Positions 9,420 through 18,160 of a stretch of DNA of 64,000 nt are shown here, piece after piece; positions within the stretch are counted from its first letter, which is position 1, and the number at the start of each line of letters is the position of its first letter. The DNA comes from Lichenibacterium dinghuense (GTDB lineage Bacteria; Pseudomonadota; Alphaproteobacteria; Rhizobiales; Beijerinckiaceae), in contig NZ_JAJLMN010000001.1 in assembly GCF_021730615.1 (NCBI RefSeq), positions 3,607,501 through 3,671,500 on the forward strand. Direction: 5' to 3'. Under the pieces are notes generated by a model, which was given only the letters and a program-made list of their open reading frames with translations, was not told the DNA's origin and made no database searches. A program made the position numbers and the translations under genes.

Positions 9420-11234
9420 ATGCCCCCTCCGCTGCTGCAGATGACCGACATCCGCTACACCCTGGGCGGCAAGCCGCTGCTCGACGGGGTGGACCTCCAG
9501 GTGGGCCGCGGCGACCGCATCTGCCTCGTCGGCCGCAACGGCTCGGGCAAGTCGACGCTGATGAAGGTCGTGTCGGGCGACGTGGTGGCGGACGGCGGCA
9601 CGCGCTTCCTCCAGCCGGACGCCAGCCTGCGCGTGCTGCCGCAGGAGCCGGACATGGCCGGCTACGACGACGTGCTGAGCTACGTCGAGGGCGGGCTCGG
9701 CCCGCTCGACAACCCGTATCGCGCGCGCTCGCTGCTCGACGACCTCGGCCTCACCGGCGACGAGAAGCCCGGCCACCTGTCCGGCGGCGAGCTGCGCCGC
9801 GCGGCGCTCGCTCGCGTGCTCGCGCCCGAGCCCGACATCCTGCTGCTCGATGAGCCGACGAACCACCTCGACCTGCCCGCCATCGAGTGGCTGGAGAACG
9901 AGCTGAAGAGCCTCCGCTCGGCCCTCGTGCTGGTGAGCCACGACCGGCGCTTCCTGTCCAACCTCACGCGCTCCACCGTGTGGCTCGACCGCGGCCGCAC
10001 CCGCCGCATCGACCAGGGCTTCTCGGCCTTCGAGGACTGGCGCGACCAGGTGCTGGAGGAGGAGGAGGTCGAGCGCCACAAGCTCGACCGCAAGATCGCC
10101 CGCGAGGAGGACTGGGTGCGCTACGGCGTGTCCGGCCGGCGCAAGCGCAACGTCCGCCGCATGGCCGAGCTCGGCGACCTGCGCCGCGAGCGCCGCGAGG
10201 CGACCCGCGCCGTCGGCCTCGCCACCATGACGGTGTCGGAGGGCAAGACATCGGGCAAGCTCGTCATCGAGGCCGAGGGCGTGTCGAAGAGCTTCGGCGA
10301 GCGCCCCATCGTGCGGGACTTCTCGACCCGCGTGCTGCGCGGCGACCGGCTCGGCATCGTCGGGCCGAACGGCGCCGGCAAGACCACGCTGCTGAACATC
10401 CTGACCGCCCGCGACGCGCCGGACCGCGGCGACGTCAAGGTCGGAGCCAACGTCGAGCTCGCGACCCTCGACCAGGCGCGCTCCTCGCTCAGGCCCGACA
10501 CGACGCTGGCGGACGCGCTGACGGGCGGCGGCTCCGACCAGGTGATCGTCAACGGCGCCTCCAAGCACGTCATCGGCTACATGAAGGACTTCCTGTTCGG
10601 CCCCGAGCAGGCCCGCACGCCGCTGTCCCGCCTGTCGGGCGGCGAGCGCGGCCGCCTGATGCTGGCCCGCGCCCTGGCGCTGCCCTCGAACCTGCTCGTC
10701 CTCGACGAGCCCACCAACGACCTCGACCTCGAAACGCTCGACCTCCTGCAGGACATGCTGTCCGAGTACCCCGGCACCGTGGTCGTGGTGAGCCACGACC
10801 GCGACTTCCTCGACCGCGTGTCCACCTCGGTGATCAACAGCGAGGGGCAGGGGCGCTGGATCGAATATGCCGGCGGCTATTCCGACATGGTGGCCCAGCG
10901 CGGCCAGGGCGTGACGGCGCGCGCCAAGGAGCCGGCGAAGGATCCCGCCGAGGCGCCGCGCGGCGCTTCGGCGACCGGCGCCGCCCCGGCCCGCAAGGGC
11001 AAGATGTCGTTCAAGGACAAGCACGCGCTCGAAGCGCTGCCGCGGCAGATGGAGGAGATGCGGGCGCAGCGGGCCAAGCTGCAGGCCTCGCTCGACGACC
11101 CCGGCCTCTACGCCCGCGACCCCAAACGCTTCGCCAAGCTGTCCGCCGCGCTGGCCGAGGTCGACGCGAAGCACGCCGCGGCCGAGGACGAGTGGCTGAC
11201 GCTGGAGATGATGCGGGAGGAGATCGAGGGGTGA
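9420..11234 (+). CDS. ABC-F family ATPase (Uup-like)
   Basis: The 604-residue soluble protein has two tandem ABC domains and no membrane spans. The first has Walker A GRNGSGKST, signature LSGGELRR and Walker B LLLDEPTNHLD. The second has GPNGAGKTT, LSGGERGR and LVLDEPTNDLD. The linker between them is charged (KLDRKIAREEDW). The C-terminus carries a Lys/Glu/Gln-rich coiled coil after an Ala/Pro hinge, the arrangement of Uup, which binds DNA or ribosomes. ABC-F proteins act on ribosomes or branched DNA rather than transporting. The start at 9420 has an AGGA a few bases upstream. It sits alone between divergent pgi and the downstream yihY-type gene on the same strand. Confidence 0.9.
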   Translation: MPPPLLQMTDIRYTLGGKPLLDGVDLQVGRGDRICLVGRNGSGKSTLMKVVSGDVVADGGTRFLQPDASLRVLPQEPDMAGYDDVLSYVEGGLGPLDNPYRARSLLDDLGLTGDEKPGHLSGGELRRAALARVLAPEPDILLLDEPTNHLDLPAIEWLENELKSLRSALVLVSHDRRFLSNLTRSTVWLDRGRTRRIDQGFSAFEDWRDQVLEEEEVERHKLDRKIAREEDWVRYGVSGRRKRNVRRMAELGDLRRERREATRAVGLATMTVSEGKTSGKLVIEAEGVSKSFGERPIVRDFSTRVLRGDRLGIVGPNGAGKTTLLNILTARDAPDRGDVKVGANVELATLDQARSSLRPDTTLADALTGGGSDQVIVNGASKHVIGYMKDFLFGPEQARTPLSRLSGGERGRLMLARALALPSNLLVLDEPTNDLDLETLDLLQDMLSEYPGTVVVVSHDRDFLDRVSTSVINSEGQGRWIEYAGGYSDMVAQRGQGVTARAKEPAKDPAEAPRGASATGAAPARKGKMSFKDKHALEALPRQMEEMRAQRAKLQASLDDPGLYARDPKRFAKLSAALAEVDAKHAAAEDEWLTLEMMREEIEG

Positions 11235-11373
11235 GATCTGCCCCTCTGCCCGCCTCTTCTTCGGGTGGGCTGCGCTGTATTGATCAGAGCGTGGCGCGCC
11301 CGCGGCGGAAGCACGGCGGGCGGTGAAACGATTCCTGCGGTCAAGCATTAGCTCGGCTCACGGGGACACCGCG

Positions 11374-12480
11374 ATGAACGATCCGATTTCCAAGGGGGCG
11401 CCCTCGGGCTCGGCCTGGACGGCGGCCGCCGTGCTGGGCTTCGCCCTCGTGGGCGCCCTGAGGCGTCCGCAGCTCACGGCCGGCGGCGCCCTGAAGGCGG
11501 TGCCGCAGCCGCGTCCGCCCGCCGCGCAGCCGGGCGGGGCCGCCGTCAAGCCCGCCGCCGGCGGGTCGGACAGCGGCAAGGCCGGCACGGACGGCACCGC
11601 CACGAAGCACCCGCCGGGCTTCCTCGGCATCGCGCGCGCGGTGTTCGACCGCTTCGGCAACGACAACATCAGCCTGGTCGCGGCGGGCGTCGCCTTCTAC
11701 GTCATGCTGTCGATCTTCCCGGCGCTGGCCGCGCTGGTGTCGCTCTACGCCCTCGTGGGCAACCCGGACGACGTCGCCAACCGCGTGCAGGACTACGGCT
11801 ACCTGCTGCCGCCGGCCGCCCTGAAGCTCATCATCGACGGGCTGCACAACTTCGCCAAGACGGCGGGCTCGACCCTGTCCTGGGCGCTGGGCACCTCGCT
11901 GCTGCTGGCGCTGTGGAGCGCCCGCAACGGCATCTCCTCGATCATGACGGGCCTCAACATCGCCTACGAGGAGGTGGAGACGCGCTCCTTCGTGATGCAG
12001 ACGCTGATGGCGCTCGGCCTGACGCTCGGCGCCATCGTCTTCGCCGCCGTGGTGATCTTCGCGGTGGCGATCATCCCCATCATCCTCAACTTCCTGCCCT
12101 ACGGCTCGGTGTTCGCGCCGCTGCTCAACTTCGCGCGCTGGCCGGTGCTGGCCGTGCTGGTCGCGCTCGGGCTCGCCGTGATCTACCGCTACGGCCCGTC
12201 GCGCGAGAACGCGAGCTGGCGCTGGATCTCCTGGGGCTCGTCCATCGCCACCGTGCTGTGGCTCGCCGGCTCGGTCGGCTTCTCGATCTACGTCAGCAAG
12301 TTCGGCTCCTACGACGCCACCTACGGGGCGCTCGGCGCCGTGGTGGTGCTGCTCCTGTGGCTGTGGGTCAGCGCCATCGTGCTGCTGGTCGGGGCGGAGA
12401 TCGACGGCGAGCTCGACCAGCGCGCCACGCTGGCGGGCGACCCGCTAGCCTCCGTCCCGGCCGGCGCGCCGCGGCCCTGA
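11374..12480 (+). CDS. YihY/BrkB (UPF0761) family inner-membrane protein
   Basis: The 368-residue protein has a roughly 90-residue Pro/Ala/Gly-rich N-terminal region with one hydrophobic segment. The YihY/BrkB core with about six membrane helices follows. Typical family stretches are visible: NDNISLVAAGVAFYVMLSIF near the start of the core, ALWSARNGISSIMTGLNIAY, and a C-terminal YATYGALGA-like segment (here YDATYGALGAVVVLLLWLWV). The start at 11374 is preferred over an upstream frame extension because a GGGGA precedes it at normal spacing. It follows the ABC-F gene by about 140 bases. The family's biochemical role is still unsettled; early reports of RNase BN activity were a misassignment. 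Confidence 0.87.
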   Translation: MNDPISKGAPSGSAWTAAAVLGFALVGALRRPQLTAGGALKAVPQPRPPAAQPGGAAVKPAAGGSDSGKAGTDGTATKHPPGFLGIARAVFDRFGNDNISLVAAGVAFYVMLSIFPALAALVSLYALVGNPDDVANRVQDYGYLLPPAALKLIIDGLHNFAKTAGSTLSWALGTSLLLALWSARNGISSIMTGLNIAYEEVETRSFVMQTLMALGLTLGAIVFAAVVIFAVAIIPIILNFLPYGSVFAPLLNFARWPVLAVLVALGLAVIYRYGPSRENASWRWISWGSSIATVLWLAGSVGFSIYVSKFGSYDATYGALGAVVVLLLWLWVSAIVLLVGAEIDGELDQRATLAGDPLASVPAGAPRP

Positions 12481-12506
12481 CGGGAGGCCGCCGCACGGGC
12501 GCCGGC

Positions 12507-13331
12507 TCAGTCGAGCGGCGCCACCGGCACGTCGGCAGGTGCGGCCGGGGCCGGCTCGGCCCTCGCGGGCGAGGCCGGTGCCGCCGCGGCGGGTGAGGCC
12601 GGTGTGGCCCCGACGGCCGGAGCCGGGACGGCGGGCGCGGGCTCGCTCCTCAGCACGGCGGGCCGCAGAACGCGGTGCGCCGGCCGCGGCCGCGCGGGCG
12701 GCTCGGGCACGCGCAGCGCGGCGGGTGTGACGGGCGCGGGGCGGGGCGTCGGCAGGGCCGGGCGCCTCGCCGCCGCGGCCAGGAGGGGCGACGGCACGGC
12801 CGCTTGGGCGTGCGGACGCGCGACCTGCGCCGTCGCGGGCATCAGCGCCACGGCGGCCGCGGCCCGGCGCTCGTCCGCGGGAGGGCGGAACGCAAAGACC
12901 GGAATCCGCGCCCTCGCCTCGGGCCGGGGCGCCCCCTCGCGCGCCGCCGCGGCGGGCGGGACCGGGGACGGGCGGACGCGGCGGGACCAGGGCCGCGGAG
13001 CCTCCGCGGCGGGCTCTGCCTGTCGGCTCGCTTCGACCCAGCGGCGCCAGTTCTCGATGCGCCGCAGCCGCATCTCGCGCCGCCACGCCCAGCGGCGCCA
13101 GAACCAGCCCGGCCCCGGAAAGGGCCGCGGCCCGAACGCGACGGGCCCGGCCCAGGGGCGAAGGGGCACGAGCTCCACGACGCGGCCCGGCCGCGCCCAC
13201 CCTCCGCCCGGACACGTCCCCGGCCCGAAGGCGCCGACGCAGGGCCTTCCCCAACCCCACCACTGGGCTCGGGACGGCTCGGCCCAGCCCGCGGCGGACA
13301 ACAGGATCAGCGCGAAGGCGATGCGGCGCAT
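12507..13331 (-). CDS. Secreted Pro/Ala/Arg-rich hypothetical protein
   Basis: The 274-residue protein has a clear Sec signal peptide (MRRIAFALILLSAAG, cleavage near EPSRAQ). A Trp/Gly/Pro-rich segment follows (WWGWGRPCVGAFGPG), then a short basic stretch with WFWRRWAWRREMRLRR. The remainder is a long low-complexity tail of Ala, Pro, Arg and Val. No catalytic motif or known domain is visible. The tail is probably disordered and may span the periplasm. Two Cys sit close together (PCVGAFGPGTC). The start at 13331 gives the signal peptide directly, though the Shine-Dalgarno is poor. It is divergent from the LOV gene. The bias could partly reflect GC-driven composition, but the signal peptide argues for a real gene. 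Confidence 0.6.
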   Translation of the reverse strand: MRRIAFALILLSAAGWAEPSRAQWWGWGRPCVGAFGPGTCPGGGWARPGRVVELVPLRPWAGPVAFGPRPFPGPGWFWRRWAWRREMRLRRIENWRRWVEASRQAEPAAEAPRPWSRRVRPSPVPPAAAAREGAPRPEARARIPVFAFRPPADERRAAAAVALMPATAQVARPHAQAAVPSPLLAAAARRPALPTPRPAPVTPAALRVPEPPARPRPAHRVLRPAVLRSEPAPAVPAPAVGATPASPAAAAPASPARAEPAPAAPADVPVAPLD

Positions 13332-13555
13332 GGCAAGGTTCCGTTCACCATCCCATCCTCCTCCCGCCAACCATGCCAGGAGATGAACGGGTCCGGCTCA
13401 CCCCACGGATGCGACATGCTGTCGAGGCCCTCTCCCGCGCCGACCGGACGGCGCGGGGCGCGAGGCCTTGCTGCGCCAGGGGCCGCGCCCTCTATGCACG
13501 GCGTCGGCCCGCCCTCGACGCAACTGCGCCCTCTCGCATCCGGAGACGACGAACC

Positions 13556-14632
13556 ATGGGATCGGACCTCGACGGCCGCGGCACCGACATCCTCTTCGCG
13601 GCCCTGGAGGCGGCGCCGATGCCCCTGGTGCTGTCCGACCCGAACCGGCCCGACGACCCGATCGTCTTCGCCAACCGCGCCTTCGGCCGGATGACGGGCT
13701 ACGGCCGGGCGGAGGTGCTCGGCCGCAACTGCCGCTTCCTCCAGGGTCCCGGGACCGATCCCGGCGCGGTCGACCTGATCCGCCGCGGCCTGCGGGCGCG
13801 GGAGGAGGTCGCCGTCGAGATCCTGAACTACCGCAGGGACGGCACGCCGTTCCGGAACGCGCTGTCCATCGCGCCGGTCTTCGACGCCGCGGGCGGCCTC
13901 GTCTACTTCCTCGGGTTCCAGGCCGACGTGTCGCGGCGGCCGGAGGCCGGGGAAGCCCCGCCCCGGACCATCAGCGCGGAGGCCGGCGGCCGCGCCCTCG
14001 GCGACCTCGCCCACGACCTCAACAACATGCTCCAGGTCATCGCCGGCCACGTGGACGGCCTGAAGGACCACGTCGCGGCGTCGGGCGACGCGCGGCTCGT
14101 CCGCCGCATGCGGGCCGTGTCCGAGGCGGCGGACCGGGCGACCGGGCTGGTCCGCCGGATCCTCGACGGGGCGCGCGGACCGGGGGCGGGCACCGGCGGC
14201 ACGCCCGCCCCTGACGGGATCGTCTCACCCCCGCGCGTCGGCGGCGTCGGCCCCGAGCCCGCCGTTGGCCGGGGCGGCGAACGCATCCTCGTCGTCGACG
14301 ACCGCCCCGAGGTGGCGGAACTCGCCCGCACCATGCTGGAGGGCGCCGGCTACGGGGTGGAGGTCGCCCGCGACGGGCGCGACGCCCTGGAGAAGCTGCG
14401 GGGCGGCTTCGCCCTGCTGTTCTCCGACGTCGTCATGCCGGGCGACCTCGACGGCGTCGCCCTGGCGCGCGAGGCGCAGCGCCGCCATCCCGGGTTGAAG
14501 GTGCTGCTCACCACCGGCCAGGGGGCGGGGCCGGCCCGCGCGGAGTTCGAGGCGATCGGCAAGCCCTACCGCCGCTCGGAATTGGCGGAAGCGGTCCGGC
14601 GGCTGCTCGACGCGCCGGGCGGCGGCGCGTGA
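13556..14632 (+). CDS. LOV photoreceptor: LOV - DHp histidine box - receiver, no kinase catalytic domain
   Basis: The 358-residue soluble protein begins with a LOV-type PAS domain (about residues 10-125). It keeps the flavin-adduct motif GRNCRFLQGP with Cys59, so blue-light sensing is likely. A histidine-kinase dimerisation segment follows with H-box LAHDLNNMLQ (His153) and a second helix to about residue 205. After a Gly/Pro-rich linker comes a receiver domain with the Asp pair 248-249, phosphoacceptor Asp291 (LFSDVVMPG) and Lys337. The HATPase_c domain (N, G1, G2 boxes) that normally lies between DHp and receiver is absent; only about 35 linker residues are there. It therefore cannot autophosphorylate alone and may accept phosphate from a partner kinase. 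Start 13556 has GGAG upstream. Confidence 0.88.
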   Translation: MGSDLDGRGTDILFAALEAAPMPLVLSDPNRPDDPIVFANRAFGRMTGYGRAEVLGRNCRFLQGPGTDPGAVDLIRRGLRAREEVAVEILNYRRDGTPFRNALSIAPVFDAAGGLVYFLGFQADVSRRPEAGEAPPRTISAEAGGRALGDLAHDLNNMLQVIAGHVDGLKDHVAASGDARLVRRMRAVSEAADRATGLVRRILDGARGPGAGTGGTPAPDGIVSPPRVGGVGPEPAVGRGGERILVVDDRPEVAELARTMLEGAGYGVEVARDGRDALEKLRGGFALLFSDVVMPGDLDGVALAREAQRRHPGLKVLLTTGQGAGPARAEFEAIGKPYRRSELAEAVRRLLDAPGGGA

Positions 14633-14656
14633 CGGCCGCCGGCCCGCCGCGGCCGG

Positions 14657-14884
14657 TCAGGCGTGGCCCGGGCAGCCCCGGTTGTGCATCTGCTTGTTGG
14701 CGCTGATGCGGGTCGCGTCGCTGATGTCGGGGTTCGTGAGGTAATAGGCGTAGAAGGCGCACCACTCGTCCTTGGTCATCTTGTCGAGCGGCTTGTCCGG
14801 ATCGTACTTGCCCTTCGTCGACTCGCATCCCCCGGCGGCGAGCGCCAGCGCCAGTGCAGCGCCCATGGCGACCTTCTTGAACAC
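14657..14884 (-). CDS. Small putative lipoprotein
   Basis: The protein is about 75 residues. A GTG at 14882-14884 is chosen because a GGAGG lies 8 bases upstream; an in-frame ATG at 14897-14899 would add five residues. The N-terminus ([19 protein letters not shown]) is a lipoprotein signal with a lipobox-like AGGC, so Cys19 would be lipidated. The short mature part is hydrophilic, with [15 protein letters not shown] and two further Cys. I do not recognise the family. Its stop lies 25 bases beyond the stop of the convergent LOV gene. Confidence 0.65.
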   Translation of the reverse strand: MFKKVAMGAALALALAAGGCESTKGKYDPDKPLDKMTKDEWCAFYAYYLTNPDISDATRISANKQMHNRGCPGHA

Positions 14885-15103
14885 GCCCTGTCCCTCCATC
14901 CTCGGTGCATCCGCGCCCGCGGTGCCGCTCCTATACCATCTCCGGACCCGCGTCCTGCCTCGGAAACCGGCACGGCGCTCCGCTCCTCCGACCATTTCGC
15001 CCTCCGATTGTGCAGACTTCGCCGGGCGGGCCGGAACCCGCCGGAGCGACGGGCGTTGGTGTCGCATCTGCGCCGGGCGGCGCAGCCCAGTGGAGGATTC
15101 ACC

Positions 15104-15325
15104 ATGAGCGAGTTCACCGACAAGGCCAAGGGCCTCGCCAACGAGGCGATCGGCAAGGCCAAGCAGGGCATCGGCGAGCTGACCGGCTCCGAGCAGACGC
15201 AGGCCGAAGGGGCCGCGCAGGAGGCCAAGGGCCACACGCAGAAGGCCGTGGGCGACGCCAAGGGCGCCGTGAAGGACACCGCCAACAAGGCCGCCGACGC
15301 GGCCGATTCCGCGCTGAAGCGCTGA
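15104..15325 (+). CDS. CsbD family stress-response protein
   Basis: The 73-residue, highly charged, Ala/Lys/Gly-rich protein has the CsbD pattern: an N-terminal [20 protein letters not shown] segment and several DAKGAVKDT-like turns. There is no signal peptide and no hydrophobic segment. CsbD proteins are abundant general-stress proteins of unknown biochemistry. A good GGAGG Shine-Dalgarno lies 8 bases before the ATG. It stands alone, divergent from the small lipoprotein gene and upstream of the tRNA-Met promoter. Confidence 0.88.
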   Translation: MSEFTDKAKGLANEAIGKAKQGIGELTGSEQTQAEGAAQEAKGHTQKAVGDAKGAVKDTANKAADAADSALKR

Positions 15326-15393
15326 ACCATCCTCCGCCGGGTCCCCGCCGGGACCCGGCCCTCCCTCCGCCATGCTCGTCCGGCGGAGGCGTG

Positions 15394-15423
15394 TTGACAG
15401 ATCGCGTTCGTCCACCCTATAGA
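15394..15423 (+). promoter_or_regulatory. Sigma-70-type promoter of tRNA-Met
   Basis: A consensus TTGACA (15394-15399) is followed after 17 bases by CTATAG (15417-15422; TATAGA one base later). The tRNA begins 27 bases past the -10 element. Spacing and sequence are near ideal. Confidence 0.8.
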
Positions 15424-15449
15424 CCGGACGTGCCGCTGAGGCGGCGCTT

Positions 15450-15526
15450 GGCGGGGTAGCTCAGCTGGTTAGAGCAGCGGAATCATAATCCGCGTGTCGG
15501 GGGTTCGAGTCCCTCTCCCGCTACCA
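15450..15526 (+). tRNA. tRNA-Met (anticodon CAT)
   Basis: The 77-base cloverleaf has acceptor arms GGCGGGG/TCCCGCT (G-U at both ends), D-stem GCTC/GAGC, anticodon loop ATCATAA giving CAT, T-loop TTCGAGT and an encoded CCA. It looks like elongator Met; a lysidine-modified Ile tRNA also reads CAT in the gene and cannot be fully excluded. The antisense tail of the adjacent recombinase remnant runs into it, as expected for an integration site. Confidence 0.93.
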
Positions 15527-16685
15527 ACGAAACCCCCGACCGAAGTCGCAACGGACAGCGGCCCCGCACCTGTGAGTGCAGCGAGGCGCCCGGTGACTTC
15601 GATCATCACGCCCTTGTCGACACCCGTGGCTCGGACCATCACGCGCTGCACGAGCTCGCGGAAGGCCGCGCGTGGTTCCATCTCGCCGTCGGCGGCATCG
15701 CGCTCCAGCGCCTCGTCCAGGCGATCGATCGCGGCGAGGTGGACTTGACGGCCGGCGGGGAGACCCGCAGCACGGCCGGCGCCGCGTCGCACAGGGCGAA
15801 CTCGGCCCGGACAGCGTCGCGCTCGGCGCGCAGCCGCGGGATGACCTCCGCGGCCTCGTCCTCCGACAGGATCCCGCGCATGTAGCCCTGGTGGGCTCGA
15901 TCGTAGGCGCGCTCGGCCGCGGTGAGCCGCGCTTCGATGGCGGGGCGTGATCCCGCAGCCTCGGCGGCGAGGCGCTTCCGCTCCGCGTTGTAGGCCTTCA
16001 CGTAGATGTCGATCATGGCCCGATCCTGCAGGCGCTCGCGCAGGCCCTCGACGACGGAGCGCTCAAGGGCGTCGGCATAGAAGGCCTGGCGCACCGAGCA
16101 GCTCCCGCTCTCCTTCATCGTGGTGCACTGGATGCGCAGCCGGCCGTGGTCGCGGTCCTTCACGCCCATGCCGCCGCCGCAGGCCGCGCAGCGCAGCAGG
16201 CCGGACAGCAGATGCTTCGGCCGGCGGTGATCCTGTGGGCTCTCGCCGCCCGCGAGCTCCTTCATGCGCCCGACGCGCTCGAACAGGGCGTGGTCGACGA
16301 TGCGAAGGTGCTCGGCCTGGGCCGTGTGCCACTCCGCCTCACCGTTTGGGCGGCTGATACGCCGGCCCGTGTCCGGGTCTTTCATCATCCTCACGCGGTT
16401 CCACATCAGCACGCCGTCGTAGAGCGGGTTCGTCAGGATGCCGTTGCCGCGCTTGCGGTTGCCATTGATGGTGACCGCGGCCCAGCGGTCGCCCCGCGGC
16501 GGCGCCACGCCCTCGCGGTTCAGCTCGCCCGCGATGTCGCGCGGGCTCCGGCCGGCCCCATATGCGGCGTGGATTCGCCGGACCACGGCCGCTTCCTCCC
16601 CGACGATCTCCATCTCGCCCGGACGGCCCGGCACGGCTCGATAGCCATAGGCGCGGCCGCCGGCGTGCCGCCCATCGCGGATCAC
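15469..16685 (-). pseudogene. Serine recombinase remnant: N-terminus missing, frameshifted C-terminus
   Basis: The main frame (15639-16685) encodes the recombinase domain (AGGRAYGYR..., about residues 8-110) and a zinc-ribbon (LLRCAACGGGMGV ... CxxR) of a large serine recombinase. The whole N-terminal resolvase domain with the catalytic Ser is missing. Near 15743-15749 the frame breaks. The neighbouring frame then continues with the expected C-terminal text VHLAAIDRLDEALERD through MIEVTGRLAALTG, so one base appears lost in a GTCAAGTCC context. That second frame runs on antisense through the tRNA-Met gene and stops at 15469. The element probably integrated at this tRNA and has since decayed. 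Confidence 0.85.
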
Positions 16686-17301
16686 GCCCGCTGCCGCACC
16701 GTCACGTCCCGGAAGGGGCGTTCAGTTCTGGTCGAGACGGTCCACTCGGCCGTAACTCAGTTCGAAATGTTCCCCTGATCGTTGAGACCTCTACTTCGTT
16801 GAGAAGTGCGGGCGAGTGCTCAAGGACGGCAAGGGGCCGGCTACGCCGTGGCGTTTGGCGTAGCGCGTGACGCTTTCGGATTATCACAGGTTAAGAAACC
16901 ATGTAGCTTGAGCCTGCCGGATCGGGCCGGCTCCGTTCAGGATCGCGCCGCATGGTCGCTCGCTTCCTCCGCCGCCTCATAGCCCCGGCCGTGGCAAGGG
17001 ATGCCGACAGGCTCATCGCCAGTCACGGCGGGGGGGCCGTTTATCTCGCACGCCATGTCGTCTTAGCGGCTCAGGAGAAGCGTCCTGACGGCCATTGGTG
17101 CCGTGTGCTGGCCGAGGTGGAGCGCCGGCTCAAATGGGCCTCTTGAGGGGGACCGCAGCCCCGGCGCAAAGGCGAACGCCGAGGCCGCGGGACGGGCGGG
17201 GATCGCCGCGCCGACAAGGTCCATACGCCCCGGATGGTGCGGGTTTGTGGAACGGGGCGGCGAACGGGACGGGGGCCAGGCATCGCGATTAACCTAGTCT
17301 A
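16686..17301. other. Low-information stretch of the decayed island
   Basis: Apart from one small possible gene (16952-17146), nothing recognisable lies in these 616 bases. On the minus strand the recombinase-like reading frame continues for about eight codons beyond 16685 and then meets a stop, so the missing N-terminal domain is not here. Confidence 0.5.
16952..17146 (+). CDS. Small hypothetical protein
   Basis: The 64-residue frame has an amphipathic, helix-rich look: ARDADRLIASHGGGAVYLA, then HWCRVLAEVERRL. Short alphaproteobacterial proteins with a similar DxLI..HG..A....R.....HW.RV...I.R layout are common, but I cannot name the family. An AGGA lies 9 bases upstream of the ATG. It is surrounded by decayed mobile DNA. 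Reality is moderately likely; no function is proposed. Confidence 0.45.
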   Translation: MVARFLRRLIAPAVARDADRLIASHGGGAVYLARHVVLAAQEKRPDGHWCRVLAEVERRLKWAS

Positions 17302-17709
17302 TCAGAGCACGATGTCTGGACCACACTCCTCAGCTAGAAGGGGCGTTTGAAAGACGAGCACGATGCCGTGCGCCACGCGCCGCCCCGGTGTCACGGGACG
17401 GCTGCCGACCTTGGCGACATCGTCGGCGCGGAGATCGACCGCTTCGGCCTCAACAGCTACCCCCGTGCAGGACACGTTGATGATGCGCGCGGCCAACCGC
17501 TTGCCGCTCTTGGTTGTGAGAACGGTTGTGGTTTTGGCGGGCAGGAAGCGGGGAGCGGTGCGTGTCTCGCTTGGCTCGATAGCATCGAGTGTCGTAAGCT
17601 GGACGTCGATGGCGGCTCTTCGAGAGAAGACGTCCCGCGGAATGGTCGAAATTGGCGCATGAGATCTTCCGCCACTGATGCCGTTCCAAGCCTTTCTGAT
17701 GTCAAACAT
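17302..17709 (-). CDS. PilZ domain protein
   Basis: The 135-residue soluble protein has about 45 N-terminal residues without clear features, followed by a PilZ domain. Both c-di-GMP-binding motifs are present: RTAPR (RxxxR) and NVSCTG (NxSxxG). A final beta segment has the usual GIVLVFQTPL shape. It may therefore be a c-di-GMP effector, acting on motility or surface polysaccharide. It lies alone in the decayed island region. The start at 17709 lacks a good Shine-Dalgarno. The two motifs make the family call good; the target is unknown. Confidence 0.75.
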   Translation of the reverse strand: MFDIRKAWNGISGGRSHAPISTIPRDVFSRRAAIDVQLTTLDAIEPSETRTAPRFLPAKTTTVLTTKSGKRLAARIINVSCTGVAVEAEAVDLRADDVAKVGSRPVTPGRRVAHGIVLVFQTPLLAEECGPDIVL

Positions 17710-18160
17710 CTTACGCTGTGTCCCATTCGAGGCGGCTATAGCCTCACATGGGAGGGCTTACTATTTTGTCATCCTGAGCGTTCGCTGGAGCGCTGCCAAG
17801 GTGGAGAGCCGAAGGTTTCAAAGCCGAAACGTCGCGGAGAGTGGCATGAAGCGAGCGTGTGGCGATTGGCGTAGGGTCCGGCCCCGCCATCCCTGGGCAC
17901 GGGATCGAGCGGGATCGGGCAGCGCTCCGCCGTCCTACAGGTGAGTACCGCCCGCACAGGCGCATGTTGCAGCGCGGCGTGCAATGGTGCGGCGGCTACA
18001 GGATGAACACGCCGCAGCGCGGGTAAGCCGCCAGCGGGTTCAGGAACCGGGTCCGGGCGAACCTCCGCTATGTGGAGAATGGCCATCGGGTCGCGAAGGA
18101 TGGTGAAGGGCCGAGGGCGATGTGGCGGCTGATGCGAGTCAGCCGCCACCACGCGGCACC
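17710..18160. other. Intergenic stretch with no convincing gene
   Basis: No coding sequence is supported here. A CATCCTGAGCG-type fragment at about 17770 resembles part of the dispersed palindromic repeat found inside the IS3 orfB. The terminator hairpin of the Tyr-rich gene is at 18122-18149. Confidence 0.5.
18122..18149 (-). terminator. Hairpin after the Tyr-rich gene
   Basis: An 11-bp perfect stem (18122-18132 with 18139-18149) encloses a 6-base loop and lies 11 bases beyond the stop codon of the leftward Tyr-rich gene. No T-run follows. Confidence 0.55.

Noticed and set aside
15494-15748. Plus-strand frame after tRNA-Met reading VRVPLPLPTKPPTE
   Set aside because: It is the familiar false peptide obtained by reading through a tRNA; the minus strand holds the recombinase remnant.
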